Shown in pieces: positions 53,418 through 61,861 of a stretch of 64,000 nucleotides of DNA (the stretch's first letter is position 1; each line of letters begins with the position of its first letter). Where the stretch lies: the NCBI GenBank assembly GCA_004134985.1, contig REGQ01000005.1, positions 124,001-188,000 of the forward strand, written 5' to 3'. The stretch is from Paenibacillaceae bacterium (GTDB taxonomy: Bacteria; Bacillota; Bacilli; Paenibacillales; Paenibacillaceae). The notes under the pieces are model-generated. The model did no database searches. It was not told the origin of the DNA and saw only the letters and a program-made list of their open reading frames with translations. The position numbers and the translations under genes are program-made.

Positions 53418-55202
53418 TTGTCAACATCGCTTCGCAATCAGCTGATCATGTTGTTTTTAGCCGTTATCATTGTTCCGTTCCTGCTGTTCGCCTATTACTC
53501 GCATAACAAATCGATTGAAGGCATCTCAAGCACGAATACCAAAATGACGAAAAGCTATCTGCAGCAGGCCAAAAAGAATTTTGATATTTATTTATCCGTA
53601 TTAAATGAGCAGGTCAACGATTTGATCGGCAATCCGGTGCTGCAGGACATGTTCAGCCAGGAGCCGGTTTCCGTCGAGGACGAGGAGCGTCTGTCGCTGG
53701 AGATGCTGTCGTTTTTGTATTCAAGCTCCACAGCGGTCGATGCCTTCCGACTGAAGCTGTATCCGATGAAACCGGCCTCGTACCTGGAATATTTAAAGGC
53801 CATTGATGTGCCGGCAGACATTGAGGATCAGGATTGGTTCCGAAGATCACGGCTCAACCAATCGCCGTCCTGGTATCTGTTCATGCCGAAGAAGGGGGAC
53901 TACAACAAGCCGCTGCTCTCCTATGTCAAACGGTTTACCGGTCTCTATGATCCGGTTCCGCGCGGCTTGATTGTGGTGGATTTATCGGAGGATTACCTGT
54001 CACGGTACTTCTCGCCCTCCGATCAGTTCCAGAGCCAGAAGCTGCTGCTGCTGAATGAGAACGGAAGCGTCTATTATGATTCCGAGACCAACGAATGGAC
54101 AGGGCAGCTCTTTCCATCATCGGACTATATCAGCTATCTGCTCTCTGGTGCTGCAGATTCCTATTCCATCACGATAAATGGGATCGTCTATCTGGCAACA
54201 CATGTCAAGATGGACAGCCAGCCCTGGTTCATGGTCAGTCTGACCCCGCTAGGGGAACTGACCGGAGCGATTGAGGAGACCAATCGCGTAATGGTGATGT
54301 TTCTGGTCGGCTATCTGTTATGCTGTGCCGGACTGATTGTGTATATTACGATGAAGTTCACTCAGCCGATTGCACGCCTGGTCAGGCAGATGCGCCGGAT
54401 TGAGGCCCATAATTTGAAGTATCCCTTGCCCGCATCCAATCGCAAGGATGAGATCGGCTGGCTCTACCGTGAGGTAGGGGCGCTGGTTCAGAAGATCAAA
54501 GGACTGATCGAGGAAGCTTCGTTGTCAGAACGCAAGAAGAAAGAGCTGGAGTTCCGCGTGCTCAGCCACCAGATCAATCCGCATTTTCTGTACAATACGC
54601 TTGAATCCATCCGCTGGAAGGCAGAGAATCATGGCCAGAATGATATTGGCGAGATGGTGTCGGCACTGGGCAATCTGCTGAGGCTGAGCCTCAATCAAGG
54701 GAAGGAAATTACGACCTTGCGCCGGGAGATCGAGCAGGTGAAGGCTTATGTGCAAATCGAGCAGGCGCGCATGGGCAAGAAGGTGCGAATTTTTTACTTT
54801 TGCGACAAGGAACTGCTGGATCGTCCGTTTTTGCGGCTTTTGCTGCAGCCGCTGGTGGAAAATGCCATTCAGCATAGCGTGAGGGAAGACTTTGACAAGG
54901 GGAAAATTGTCATTGATGCCCGCCGCGAGCAGAACAACATTATTCTCAGCATCTCGGATAATGGCAATGGCATTCCCGAGTCAGTGCTGGGGCGCATGAA
55001 TCTTGCTGGAGAAGATCGCTCATTGTCTACATCGGACCTGAAAGGGGTCGGGCTGATTAATGTGAATGACCGCCTGCGACTCTACTTCGGGGATGCGTAT
55101 CAGCTGCAGATTGATACCGGCCCGGAAAAAGGAACCCGGATCACAATTCGCCATCCGATTCTGGAAGAGGATGAGGTGGAGAGGCTGCAATTGCAGCGCT
55201 AG
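53418..55202 (+). CDS. Sensor histidine kinase (YesM-like), module 3
   Basis: 594 residues from TTG 53418, with GGGAGG seven bases upstream. Membrane helix about 8-28, extracellular Cache-like sensor (about 35-285), second helix about 290-312, HAMP, then His389 in INPHFLYNTLESIRW and HATPase (LLLQPLVENAIQHS; SISDNGNGI; GVGLINVNDRL). It lies 30 bp after the regulator and 53 bp before the binding-protein gene, forming a regulator-kinase-binding-protein set. Confidence 0.92.
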   Translation: MSTSLRNQLIMLFLAVIIVPFLLFAYYSHNKSIEGISSTNTKMTKSYLQQAKKNFDIYLSVLNEQVNDLIGNPVLQDMFSQEPVSVEDEERLSLEMLSFLYSSSTAVDAFRLKLYPMKPASYLEYLKAIDVPADIEDQDWFRRSRLNQSPSWYLFMPKKGDYNKPLLSYVKRFTGLYDPVPRGLIVVDLSEDYLSRYFSPSDQFQSQKLLLLNENGSVYYDSETNEWTGQLFPSSDYISYLLSGAADSYSITINGIVYLATHVKMDSQPWFMVSLTPLGELTGAIEETNRVMVMFLVGYLLCCAGLIVYITMKFTQPIARLVRQMRRIEAHNLKYPLPASNRKDEIGWLYREVGALVQKIKGLIEEASLSERKKKELEFRVLSHQINPHFLYNTLESIRWKAENHGQNDIGEMVSALGNLLRLSLNQGKEITTLRREIEQVKAYVQIEQARMGKKVRIFYFCDKELLDRPFLRLLLQPLVENAIQHSVREDFDKGKIVIDARREQNNIILSISDNGNGIPESVLGRMNLAGEDRSLSTSDLKGVGLINVNDRLRLYFGDAYQLQIDTGPEKGTRITIRHPILEEDEVERLQLQR

Positions 55203-55255
55203 CTTCGAAAGGGCTGCGATGCTGTATACGCTTGTGAGAACAGAGAGGGGGCATG

Positions 55256-56788
55256 ATGGTGAAAATCACAAAGGGGCTGCGTTTTTTGCTGCTGCTGCTG
55301 CTGTTGATCCTTTCAGTCACAGCCTGTAATTCAAGCAGCAGCTACCAGGGCGTGAACACAAATGACAAGATAACGGACGAGGGGGTACAGCCCATTACCC
55401 TCAAAATCTATTTTGGCGGCGAGAAGAAGGCGGCTGCAGATGAGGTTTGGCAGGCCATTGGCGAATATGTCAGGCGGAAAGGGCTCAATGTCAATTTTGC
55501 CGTGCAATTTATCCCTTTCTCCCAATACAGGGACAAAATGCTCACGATGGCTGCTGCGGGTGACCGCTGGGATATGAATTTTGATGCCGATTGGATTTCA
55601 TTCAAGCAGATGGTCGCCAAAGGAGCTTACATGGATTTGCAGGAGCTGCTGCCAAAGTATGCGCCGAATTTATATCGCAAGTACGAGGAGACAGGCAATC
55701 TCGTATCCGCGACCGTGAATGGACAAGTTGTCGGCCTGCCATGGAACATCAAAATGACCGATCGCAAATTCGCGGGTTGGCGCCAGGACCTGGTTGAGAA
55801 GGCCGGCATTGAGATTAAGCCGGATTCGATTCAAACGGTCGAGGATGTTGATTGGCTGCTGAGGCAATTGAAGATGGCCTATCCGGACGAGCGTGTAAGC
55901 CGAATTCCGCCTTTGAGCATTTATTTTGTTCGGGACGGATGGGTAGACATCAATTTCTACAATCTGGGTTTTTATCTGGATGACCCTGAAGTGAGAATTC
56001 AGGCGATGGAGCAGCAGCCCTCATTCCTTGATGCTGCCCGAATGGCGAAGTCATGGCATAATGACCGGCTGCTGAACCGGGATTCGCTTATATCCCAGGA
56101 AGATGGTGCGACAGAATGGCGCAATGGAAGGATTATGTTCACCATTACGTCGCATGAATGGGCGAATGCTGACCCCGGTTTTGCCGATCCGTCGCACAAA
56201 CAGGCTATGTCACTGCTGTATCCGGATCGGAAATATATTAACCGTTCGCAGCTCGCTAATGTGATCGCCATTAACAGGCATGCTATGCATCCTGAACTGG
56301 TGCTGCAATTTCTGGACATGCTGGAGACGGATCAGACACTCTATGATCTGGTTCAATATGGAATTCTGGGTAAAACCTATGAGCTGGACGGCGAGATGGC
56401 GGTGTACCCGGACGGAATCAGCACACAGACGAGCAATTATATGGAGTGGGGCGGGCAGTGGGCGCTGTGGAATACCGACTTCCTGCGTCCGAGCGTCACT
56501 TATGGTGAAGGCTTCTGGGAACGGGAGACAGCGTTTGCCTCCCAGCCGATCAATGTGGATTCACCACTTGATGGTTTGCTGCTCTCAGAGGAGGAGATCC
56601 GCTTGGAATTGACTGAGCGGGAGAAGGCGATTCAGAAATATGCGCGGCCGATTGAGTTCGGTACAGCAGAGAATGTCGAGACAGACATCGCTGAATATGT
56701 GGAATTGCAGAAGGCCAACGGCCTGGACCGAATTTTGGAAAATGTCCAGCGCCAGGTCGACGCTTATCTCGCATCAAGAGAGCGTTGA
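55256..56788 (+). CDS. Extracellular solute-binding lipoprotein (family 1), without linked permease
   Basis: 510 residues. Signal LILSVTACNSSSSY with lipid-linked Cys24. Mature domain: ITLKIYFGGEKKAAADEVWQ, YRDKMLTMAAAGDRWDMNFD, GAYMDLQELLPKYAPNLYR, VVGLPWNIKMTDRKFAGWR; this is the large family 1 class common in Paenibacillus. The start is uncertain: ATG 55253, ATG 55256 and GTG 55259 all follow GAGAGGGGGC. No permease or ATPase gene lies next to it, so it may deliver to another importer or act as an auxiliary sensor of the kinase at 53418. Confidence 0.85.
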   Translation: MVKITKGLRFLLLLLLLILSVTACNSSSSYQGVNTNDKITDEGVQPITLKIYFGGEKKAAADEVWQAIGEYVRRKGLNVNFAVQFIPFSQYRDKMLTMAAAGDRWDMNFDADWISFKQMVAKGAYMDLQELLPKYAPNLYRKYEETGNLVSATVNGQVVGLPWNIKMTDRKFAGWRQDLVEKAGIEIKPDSIQTVEDVDWLLRQLKMAYPDERVSRIPPLSIYFVRDGWVDINFYNLGFYLDDPEVRIQAMEQQPSFLDAARMAKSWHNDRLLNRDSLISQEDGATEWRNGRIMFTITSHEWANADPGFADPSHKQAMSLLYPDRKYINRSQLANVIAINRHAMHPELVLQFLDMLETDQTLYDLVQYGILGKTYELDGEMAVYPDGISTQTSNYMEWGGQWALWNTDFLRPSVTYGEGFWERETAFASQPINVDSPLDGLLLSEEEIRLELTEREKAIQKYARPIEFGTAENVETDIAEYVELQKANGLDRILENVQRQVDAYLASRER

Positions 56789-56792
56789 GTTA

Positions 56793-56832
56793 GGAGTGCA
56801 GGAGTGCAGAAGCGCAGGAGTACAGAAACATG
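56793..56832 (+). repeat. Octanucleotide tandem repeat just after the binding-protein gene
   Basis: Five eight-base units: GGAGTGCA, GGAGTGCA, GAAGCGCA, GGAGTACA and a degenerate GAAACATG. They begin four bases after the stop codon. A slip-strand hotspot is possible. Confidence 0.75.
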
Positions 56833-56846
56833 GCGATTAGCAAAAG

Positions 56847-56893
56847 AAGAGCCGGAGAAATGAGGAGCGATTGCCCTTCAATATCCGGCTCTT
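56847..56893. terminator. Likely bidirectional terminator between convergent genes
   Basis: AAGAGCCGG and CCGGCTCTT pair over nine bases across a 29-base loop. Plus-strand continuation is TGATG, minus-strand is CTTTTGC. It separates the binding-protein gene from the convergent GH3 gene. Confidence 0.6.
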
Positions 56894-56908
56894 TGATGTT
56901 CAAATGCT

Positions 56909-59554
56909 TTAAGACAAGACAACTAAATCGGCGGTAAGCACGATCCGATCCGAGCTTGGTCCGACCAGCACTCTGAAGGTGCCCGGCTCGAGCACCCAAG
57001 ACAGATCCCGGGTATAGACGCTGAGATCCTGAGGTGTCAGGATGAAATCGATCACAGCCGATTCGCCTGCTTCCAGATGAACGCGGCGGAATTGACGCAG
57101 CTCCATCTCCGGTCTGGCAATTGAGCTGAACAGATCATTGACGTAGAGCTGTACGACTTCATCCCCGGCACGTGATCCGGTATTCGTAATATGCACCTTG
57201 ACCAGTACCGGATCACCCGGATGGATAGCGGCGGATTGCAATGAAATGCGGTCATAGCTGAACGTTGTGTAGCTCAGGCCGTAGCCGAAAGCAAATAAAG
57301 GCAGGTTGTTGCCATCAATATAGTTCTTCTGTCCTCCCCGACGCCGATTGTAATGCACCGGGATTTGTCCGATTGTGCGCGGGAATGACACAGGAAGCCT
57401 TCCGGCGGGATTATAGTGCCCGAACAGCACCTCGGCAATCGCTATGCCGCCCTGCTCCCCTGGATACCAGGCCTCGATGATGGCAGGAATGTGGTCAGCT
57501 TCCCACTCCATTGTCAACGGACGGCCATTCTGGAGGACAAGCACGACCTTCGTTCCCGTCTCATAAATCGCTTTGAGCAGTTTTAGCTGACTGCCTGGCA
57601 GGTCGAGCCTGCTGCGGTCGATCCCCTCGCCGCAGGTTTCTTCCGAATCTCCCAGACAAACAATCGCGATATCCGATTTGGCGGCGATGCGCACGGCCTC
57701 CATAATCTCTTCTTCGGCATGGTTCCAGCCAAGAAAGATTTGGGCGCCGCTCTCTTCCTTGCAGTATTCCACGACCAATTCATAAGCTTTGCCCGCCCGC
57801 AGCTCAACCGACACCTGCTGCTTGGCACTGCTGCTTCTGCCCCAGCCGTCGATCAGCAAGCTGCCGTCCAGCCATACGCGCATACTGTCCAGACTGGAGG
57901 TGCCGATGCAGCCATTAAAATCCGCTTCCGGCGTGAGCTTGCCGCTCCAGCGGACGGAGAAGCGATTGCTCTGCACGGACTGATGCGGCTTCGTAATCAT
58001 CCAGTTATAATCGATGTTTGCATCGGTGCGGGTCAGCACAGGCTCGCCCTCAAGAAGCGAGTTGTTGTAATAGCGTGCGGTCAGTCCGGGCTCGCCTTCT
58101 TCATTCCGAAGGCACTGCTTCGGAATGGCGTCCAGTTCTTCCCCAAGAATACCGGCCCCTTTGGCATAGCGAATCTTGGTTTTGGGTCCGGCGAGCTTGC
58201 GAATGCCCTGCAGCACAGTGACCGGCTCAAATCCTTCCACATGCGGGGTATAATCGCCCAGCCGCACGACGGAGGCGCTTGGTCCGATGACGGCGATGGA
58301 GGTCAGCGATTTGGACAAGGGCAGTATCTGCTGGTCATTCTTAAGCAATACGATGCCTTCGCGCGCAATCTGCAGAGCGGTTGCGCCATGCTTATCGCAT
58401 CTGACCACTTTGCTGGTCAATGCCGGATCCGCATAGGGCTGCTCGAATAAACCGAGCATGAACTTGACTCTGAGCACGCGGCTTACCGCGGTATCCACCG
58501 TAGACAGCGGCAGCTCGCCGTTCTCGACCAGATCAATAATGCTCTGCTGGTACAGATCGTGCGGATAATCATAATATTGCATATCCGTTCCCGCGGCGAG
58601 CGCCTGGCGAATTGCGTCCTTGGGCGATTCGGCAGTGAAATGGGCATGTTCCAGACGTGCGATTGCGCCCAGATCAGACCGGACAAATCCTGGCATCTGC
58701 CACTCATTGCGCAGCACCTGGGTTAGCAGACTGTAATCGGAGGCGCAAGGTACGCCATCGATAGAGTTGTAGGAGCACATCGCGTTAATCGCGCCGCCTT
58801 CGACGAAAGCGGCTTCAAACACAGGGAGATGAAAAGTGCCCATATCGACGGCGCCGATGGAGGCGGGGGAGTGATTAAGTCCCGACTCAGGGATGCCGTG
58901 TACGGCAAAATGCTTAGGCTCCGCGATAACACTGCGGTTCGATGACAAGCTCTCTCCCTGGAGCCCCTTGATGATCGCGACAGCCATGCGGCTGGCCAGA
59001 TGGGTATCCTCGCCGAACGTCTCTTCTACGCGGCCCCATCGGGGTTCCCTTGCAAGGTCCAACACCGGCCCGAACGTTTCATGAATGCCTTGGCTGCGGG
59101 TTTCGGCGGCAATCTGGCTGCCAGCCTGACCGACCAGGTCGGGATTCCATGTCGAAGCCATTGTAATAGCATGGGGATAAATGGTAAATCCGGGCCGAAG
59201 CAAGCCATGCAGCGCCTCTTCGCTGAACAAAATCGGAATGCCAAGCCGCGTTTGCTCCACAGCATAGCGCTGAAGCGCGTTGTTCGTTTCCACATTGCCA
59301 TATAAATCATGGATACAGCCAATGCCATCCCGACCGACAACTTCCCCTACTTGCTCCCACATAATTTCCGCGTCATCAGCCATCACGGTATGCATGTGCG
59401 GATGCGATGCGCTCATTAATGAAGCACCAAAATATTGATCGAGCTGACGGACCTTTTCCTTCAGGCTCATCTGCTCAAGCAAGTTTTGCACACGGTCTTC
59501 CAGCGGCGCGTCTGAATTGCGGTACAGGGAAGCTGCACCGTTAAGGGTTGTCAT
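56909..59554 (-). CDS. Beta-glucosidase-type glycoside hydrolase, GH3 family with PA14 insert
   Basis: 881 residues from ATG 59554; AAGGAGG lies eight bases upstream, so the longer reading from 59578 is rejected. Standard GH3 order: TIM barrel (about 1-350) with VLDLAREPRWGRVEETFGED, AEPKHFAVHG and nucleophile Asp294 in GFVRSDLGA; then the alpha/beta domain, interrupted at about 490-620 by a PA14 domain (GLTARYYNNSLLEGEPV; WSGKLTPEADFN), then GEQGGIAIAEVLFG and a C-terminal fibronectin-III-like domain. No signal peptide, so cytoplasmic. PA14-bearing GH3 enzymes cleave beta-glucosides. It is probably regulated by the AraC gene at 59655. Confidence 0.92.
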   Translation of the reverse strand: MTTLNGAASLYRNSDAPLEDRVQNLLEQMSLKEKVRQLDQYFGASLMSASHPHMHTVMADDAEIMWEQVGEVVGRDGIGCIHDLYGNVETNNALQRYAVEQTRLGIPILFSEEALHGLLRPGFTIYPHAITMASTWNPDLVGQAGSQIAAETRSQGIHETFGPVLDLAREPRWGRVEETFGEDTHLASRMAVAIIKGLQGESLSSNRSVIAEPKHFAVHGIPESGLNHSPASIGAVDMGTFHLPVFEAAFVEGGAINAMCSYNSIDGVPCASDYSLLTQVLRNEWQMPGFVRSDLGAIARLEHAHFTAESPKDAIRQALAAGTDMQYYDYPHDLYQQSIIDLVENGELPLSTVDTAVSRVLRVKFMLGLFEQPYADPALTSKVVRCDKHGATALQIAREGIVLLKNDQQILPLSKSLTSIAVIGPSASVVRLGDYTPHVEGFEPVTVLQGIRKLAGPKTKIRYAKGAGILGEELDAIPKQCLRNEEGEPGLTARYYNNSLLEGEPVLTRTDANIDYNWMITKPHQSVQSNRFSVRWSGKLTPEADFNGCIGTSSLDSMRVWLDGSLLIDGWGRSSSAKQQVSVELRAGKAYELVVEYCKEESGAQIFLGWNHAEEEIMEAVRIAAKSDIAIVCLGDSEETCGEGIDRSRLDLPGSQLKLLKAIYETGTKVVLVLQNGRPLTMEWEADHIPAIIEAWYPGEQGGIAIAEVLFGHYNPAGRLPVSFPRTIGQIPVHYNRRRGGQKNYIDGNNLPLFAFGYGLSYTTFSYDRISLQSAAIHPGDPVLVKVHITNTGSRAGDEVVQLYVNDLFSSIARPEMELRQFRRVHLEAGESAVIDFILTPQDLSVYTRDLSWVLEPGTFRVLVGPSSDRIVLTADLVVLS

Positions 59555-59654
59555 TACTGTAGCCTCCTTATTTTTCAACTGAATCGCAAGCTTGATTAGT
59601 TTTAGTATAAGGGGGCATGGTCAAATGCACTTGTCAGCCATTGGCGTCATTCTG

Positions 59655-60494
59655 TCATAATTTGCTCCGATAAGCCGAGGGGGTGCATCCGGTCTGTTTT
59701 TTAAATACCCGATTAAAGGTCTCGATACTATTGAAGCCGATCCGATAGGCAATCGAGGTTACAGGCAGCGTCACGTCCCCGAGCAGCTGGCAGCCGACAC
59801 GAATGCGATGCATATTCAAGTAATCATTGAAGGAATGGCCGGTCGCCTCCTTGAAGAAACGGGAGAAGTGGTACACGCTGTACCCGTTATTCTCGGCAGC
59901 CTGGCTCAACGTAATGTCCTTGTCGTAATGCTGCTCAATATAGCAGATCGCATTTTCAAGTCGGCTCAGCTTCTCATGACGCCTGGAACGCTCATCCCGT
60001 GTATGCTCAGCCATCTTCATTCCGCGGACAATGGCGGTAATAATGGCATAGGCAGATGTTTTGATGGCCGGATCATATCCCGGAAGACGCTCCGAGATCT
60101 CATGGTTGATCTTCAGCATCTCCCTTTCAAGCTCGGCGTGCAGCGATTGGCCCGGCCGCAGGTGAGGCTCTGCAAAGCGCCGTGAGAAATACGCTTCCCC
60201 GCATGTCTCGAACATCGACTTGTCGAGTTGGATAATAATCTTGTTGCAGCCCCGTGGATTGGCAAAATACCGGTGGACGTCACAGGAGCCGATGACGAGA
60301 AGATCGCCTTGGCTCATTTCATATATAGCGCTTTCAAGTTCAATCTGCATGCTTCCTTCCAATATATAAACGATTTCCAGTTCTTTGTGCCAATGGGATG
60401 AGGTGCCAAACTCAACAGGGCTTATTATGATCTTCAGGGGGGTGCCCGTCTTACTGGTAATCATCTCATGCCAAGGATGATTTCGGTATGCCAT
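59655..60494 (-). CDS. AraC family transcriptional regulator (cupin sensor)
   Basis: 279 residues. Cupin domain at about 15-100 (EFGTSSHWHKELEIVYILEGS; MSQGDLLVIGSCDVHRYFANP), then AraC helix-turn-helix pair (ITLSQAAENNGYSVYHFSRFFKEATGHSF; VTSIAYRIGFNSIETFNRVFKKQTG). It lies 100 bp before the GH3 gene on the same strand, so it may control that gene, and it is divergent from the ATPase gene at 60731. The 236-bp region between contains no confident promoter for either direction. Confidence 0.92.
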   Translation of the reverse strand: MAYRNHPWHEMITSKTGTPLKIIISPVEFGTSSHWHKELEIVYILEGSMQIELESAIYEMSQGDLLVIGSCDVHRYFANPRGCNKIIIQLDKSMFETCGEAYFSRRFAEPHLRPGQSLHAELEREMLKINHEISERLPGYDPAIKTSAYAIITAIVRGMKMAEHTRDERSRRHEKLSRLENAICYIEQHYDKDITLSQAAENNGYSVYHFSRFFKEATGHSFNDYLNMHRIRVGCQLLGDVTLPVTSIAYRIGFNSIETFNRVFKKQTGCTPSAYRSKL

Positions 60495-60730
60495 CGTATT
60501 CCCGCCTTTCCGTTCAGTTCCTCTAATCTCAGTCTATTGCATTCCATCCCGGCCGACAAGCACTGTTTGGTATTAATAGGCTAAGGTTGCAATATAAAGT
60601 TTTCGAATGACTCATTTGGATAACATCCCGTTTGCTTTAAACTAGCATTAAAGGGCATATACAATTCCGATTCTATTCTTAATAAAGGTTATGGAACGGG
60701 AACTAAATTTGGCACAAGAGGTGAGCGAAG

Positions 60731-61861
60731 TTGGGAAGCATAACGTTTCACCATGTCTTCAAAAATTATAAAGGCGAGCAGCGTCCTGCGGTGAACGATT
60801 TCCATCTGGAAATCGAAGAGGGAGAGTTCCTTGTACTGGTCGGACCATCCGGGTGCGGCAAGTCGACGACGCTGCGCATGTTGGCGGGACTTGAGGAAAT
60901 TACGAAGGGTGACCTGTATATCGACGGGAAGTTCGTCAACTACTTGTCTCCGAAGGACCGGGACATTGCGATGGTATTTCAAAACTACGCCCTTTATCCG
61001 AACTTGTCGGTATTCGAGAATATTGCGCTTGGTCTGAAGCTGCGGAAGACAGCCAAGCATGAAATTGAACTGCGCGTCAATCGCGTCGCCAAAATTCTTG
61101 AGATTTCCCACCTGCTTGAGCGTAAGCCGAGTCAGCTCTCGGGTGGACAAAAGCAGCGCGTGGCGCTTGGAAGAGCGATTGCTCGCGAGCCGCAGGTGTT
61201 TCTGATGGATGAGCCGCTATCCAACCTCGATGCCAAGCTGCGGGCGCAGACGCGTGCGGAAATTATCAAGCTGCAGAATGAACTGAAGCGTACGATGGTC
61301 TACGTCACGCATGATCAGGTCGAAGCGATGACAATGGGCACGCGAATCGTCGTCATGAAGGATGGCCTTATCCAACAGGTAGCACCGCCAAGAGAGCTTT
61401 ACAATGAGCCTGCCAACATGTTCGTTGCCGGTTTCATCGGCTCGCCGCAGATGAACTTTCTGACGGGACGGATCATTCGCGAGGAAGGCCGCTATTATTT
61501 CAGCAACCGAAGATTCAAGCTGCCGATTGTGGAAGAGCATTATTACCGTTTCGAGCATTCGGCTCGCACGCTGCGCAATGTTGTGATGGGCGTTCGTCCG
61601 GAATATGTACTGCTTAATCGCGATTTGACAGCGGAACTATCGCAAGGCTGGTCACGCTGCCAGGTGGAAATGTGCGAAATTACGGGCGCGGACAGCTATG
61701 TTTATGTGAAGGCGAGTGATGACACCATCATCGCCAGAACCGATCCCGATCAAATCTTTGAGCGTGAAGAGAATGTGGCGCTGGGCTTCAACATGAACAA
61801 AGTCCACTTTTTTGATGAAGAGACAGGCGTTTCGCTTGCCCTTGGGGGAGAATCGGCATGA
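60731..61861 (+). CDS. Sugar ABC transporter ATP-binding protein (MsmK/UgpC/MalK-like)
   Basis: 376 residues from TTG 60731, with GAGGTGA six bases upstream. Walker A GPSGCGKS at 38-45, Q-loop FQNYALYPNLSV, signature LSGGQKQRVALGRAI, Walker B VFLMDEPLSNLDAK, switch His in VYVTHDQVEAM, then a regulatory TOBE-like C-terminus (PPRELYNEPANMFVAGFIG; VMGVRPEYV). MsmK-type ATPases can serve several importers, and the window has importer genes without their own ATPase. Its stop overlaps the start of the next gene by ATGA. Confidence 0.94.
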   Translation: MGSITFHHVFKNYKGEQRPAVNDFHLEIEEGEFLVLVGPSGCGKSTTLRMLAGLEEITKGDLYIDGKFVNYLSPKDRDIAMVFQNYALYPNLSVFENIALGLKLRKTAKHEIELRVNRVAKILEISHLLERKPSQLSGGQKQRVALGRAIAREPQVFLMDEPLSNLDAKLRAQTRAEIIKLQNELKRTMVYVTHDQVEAMTMGTRIVVMKDGLIQQVAPPRELYNEPANMFVAGFIGSPQMNFLTGRIIREEGRYYFSNRRFKLPIVEEHYYRFEHSARTLRNVVMGVRPEYVLLNRDLTAELSQGWSRCQVEMCEITGADSYVYVKASDDTIIARTDPDQIFEREENVALGFNMNKVHFFDEETGVSLALGGESA

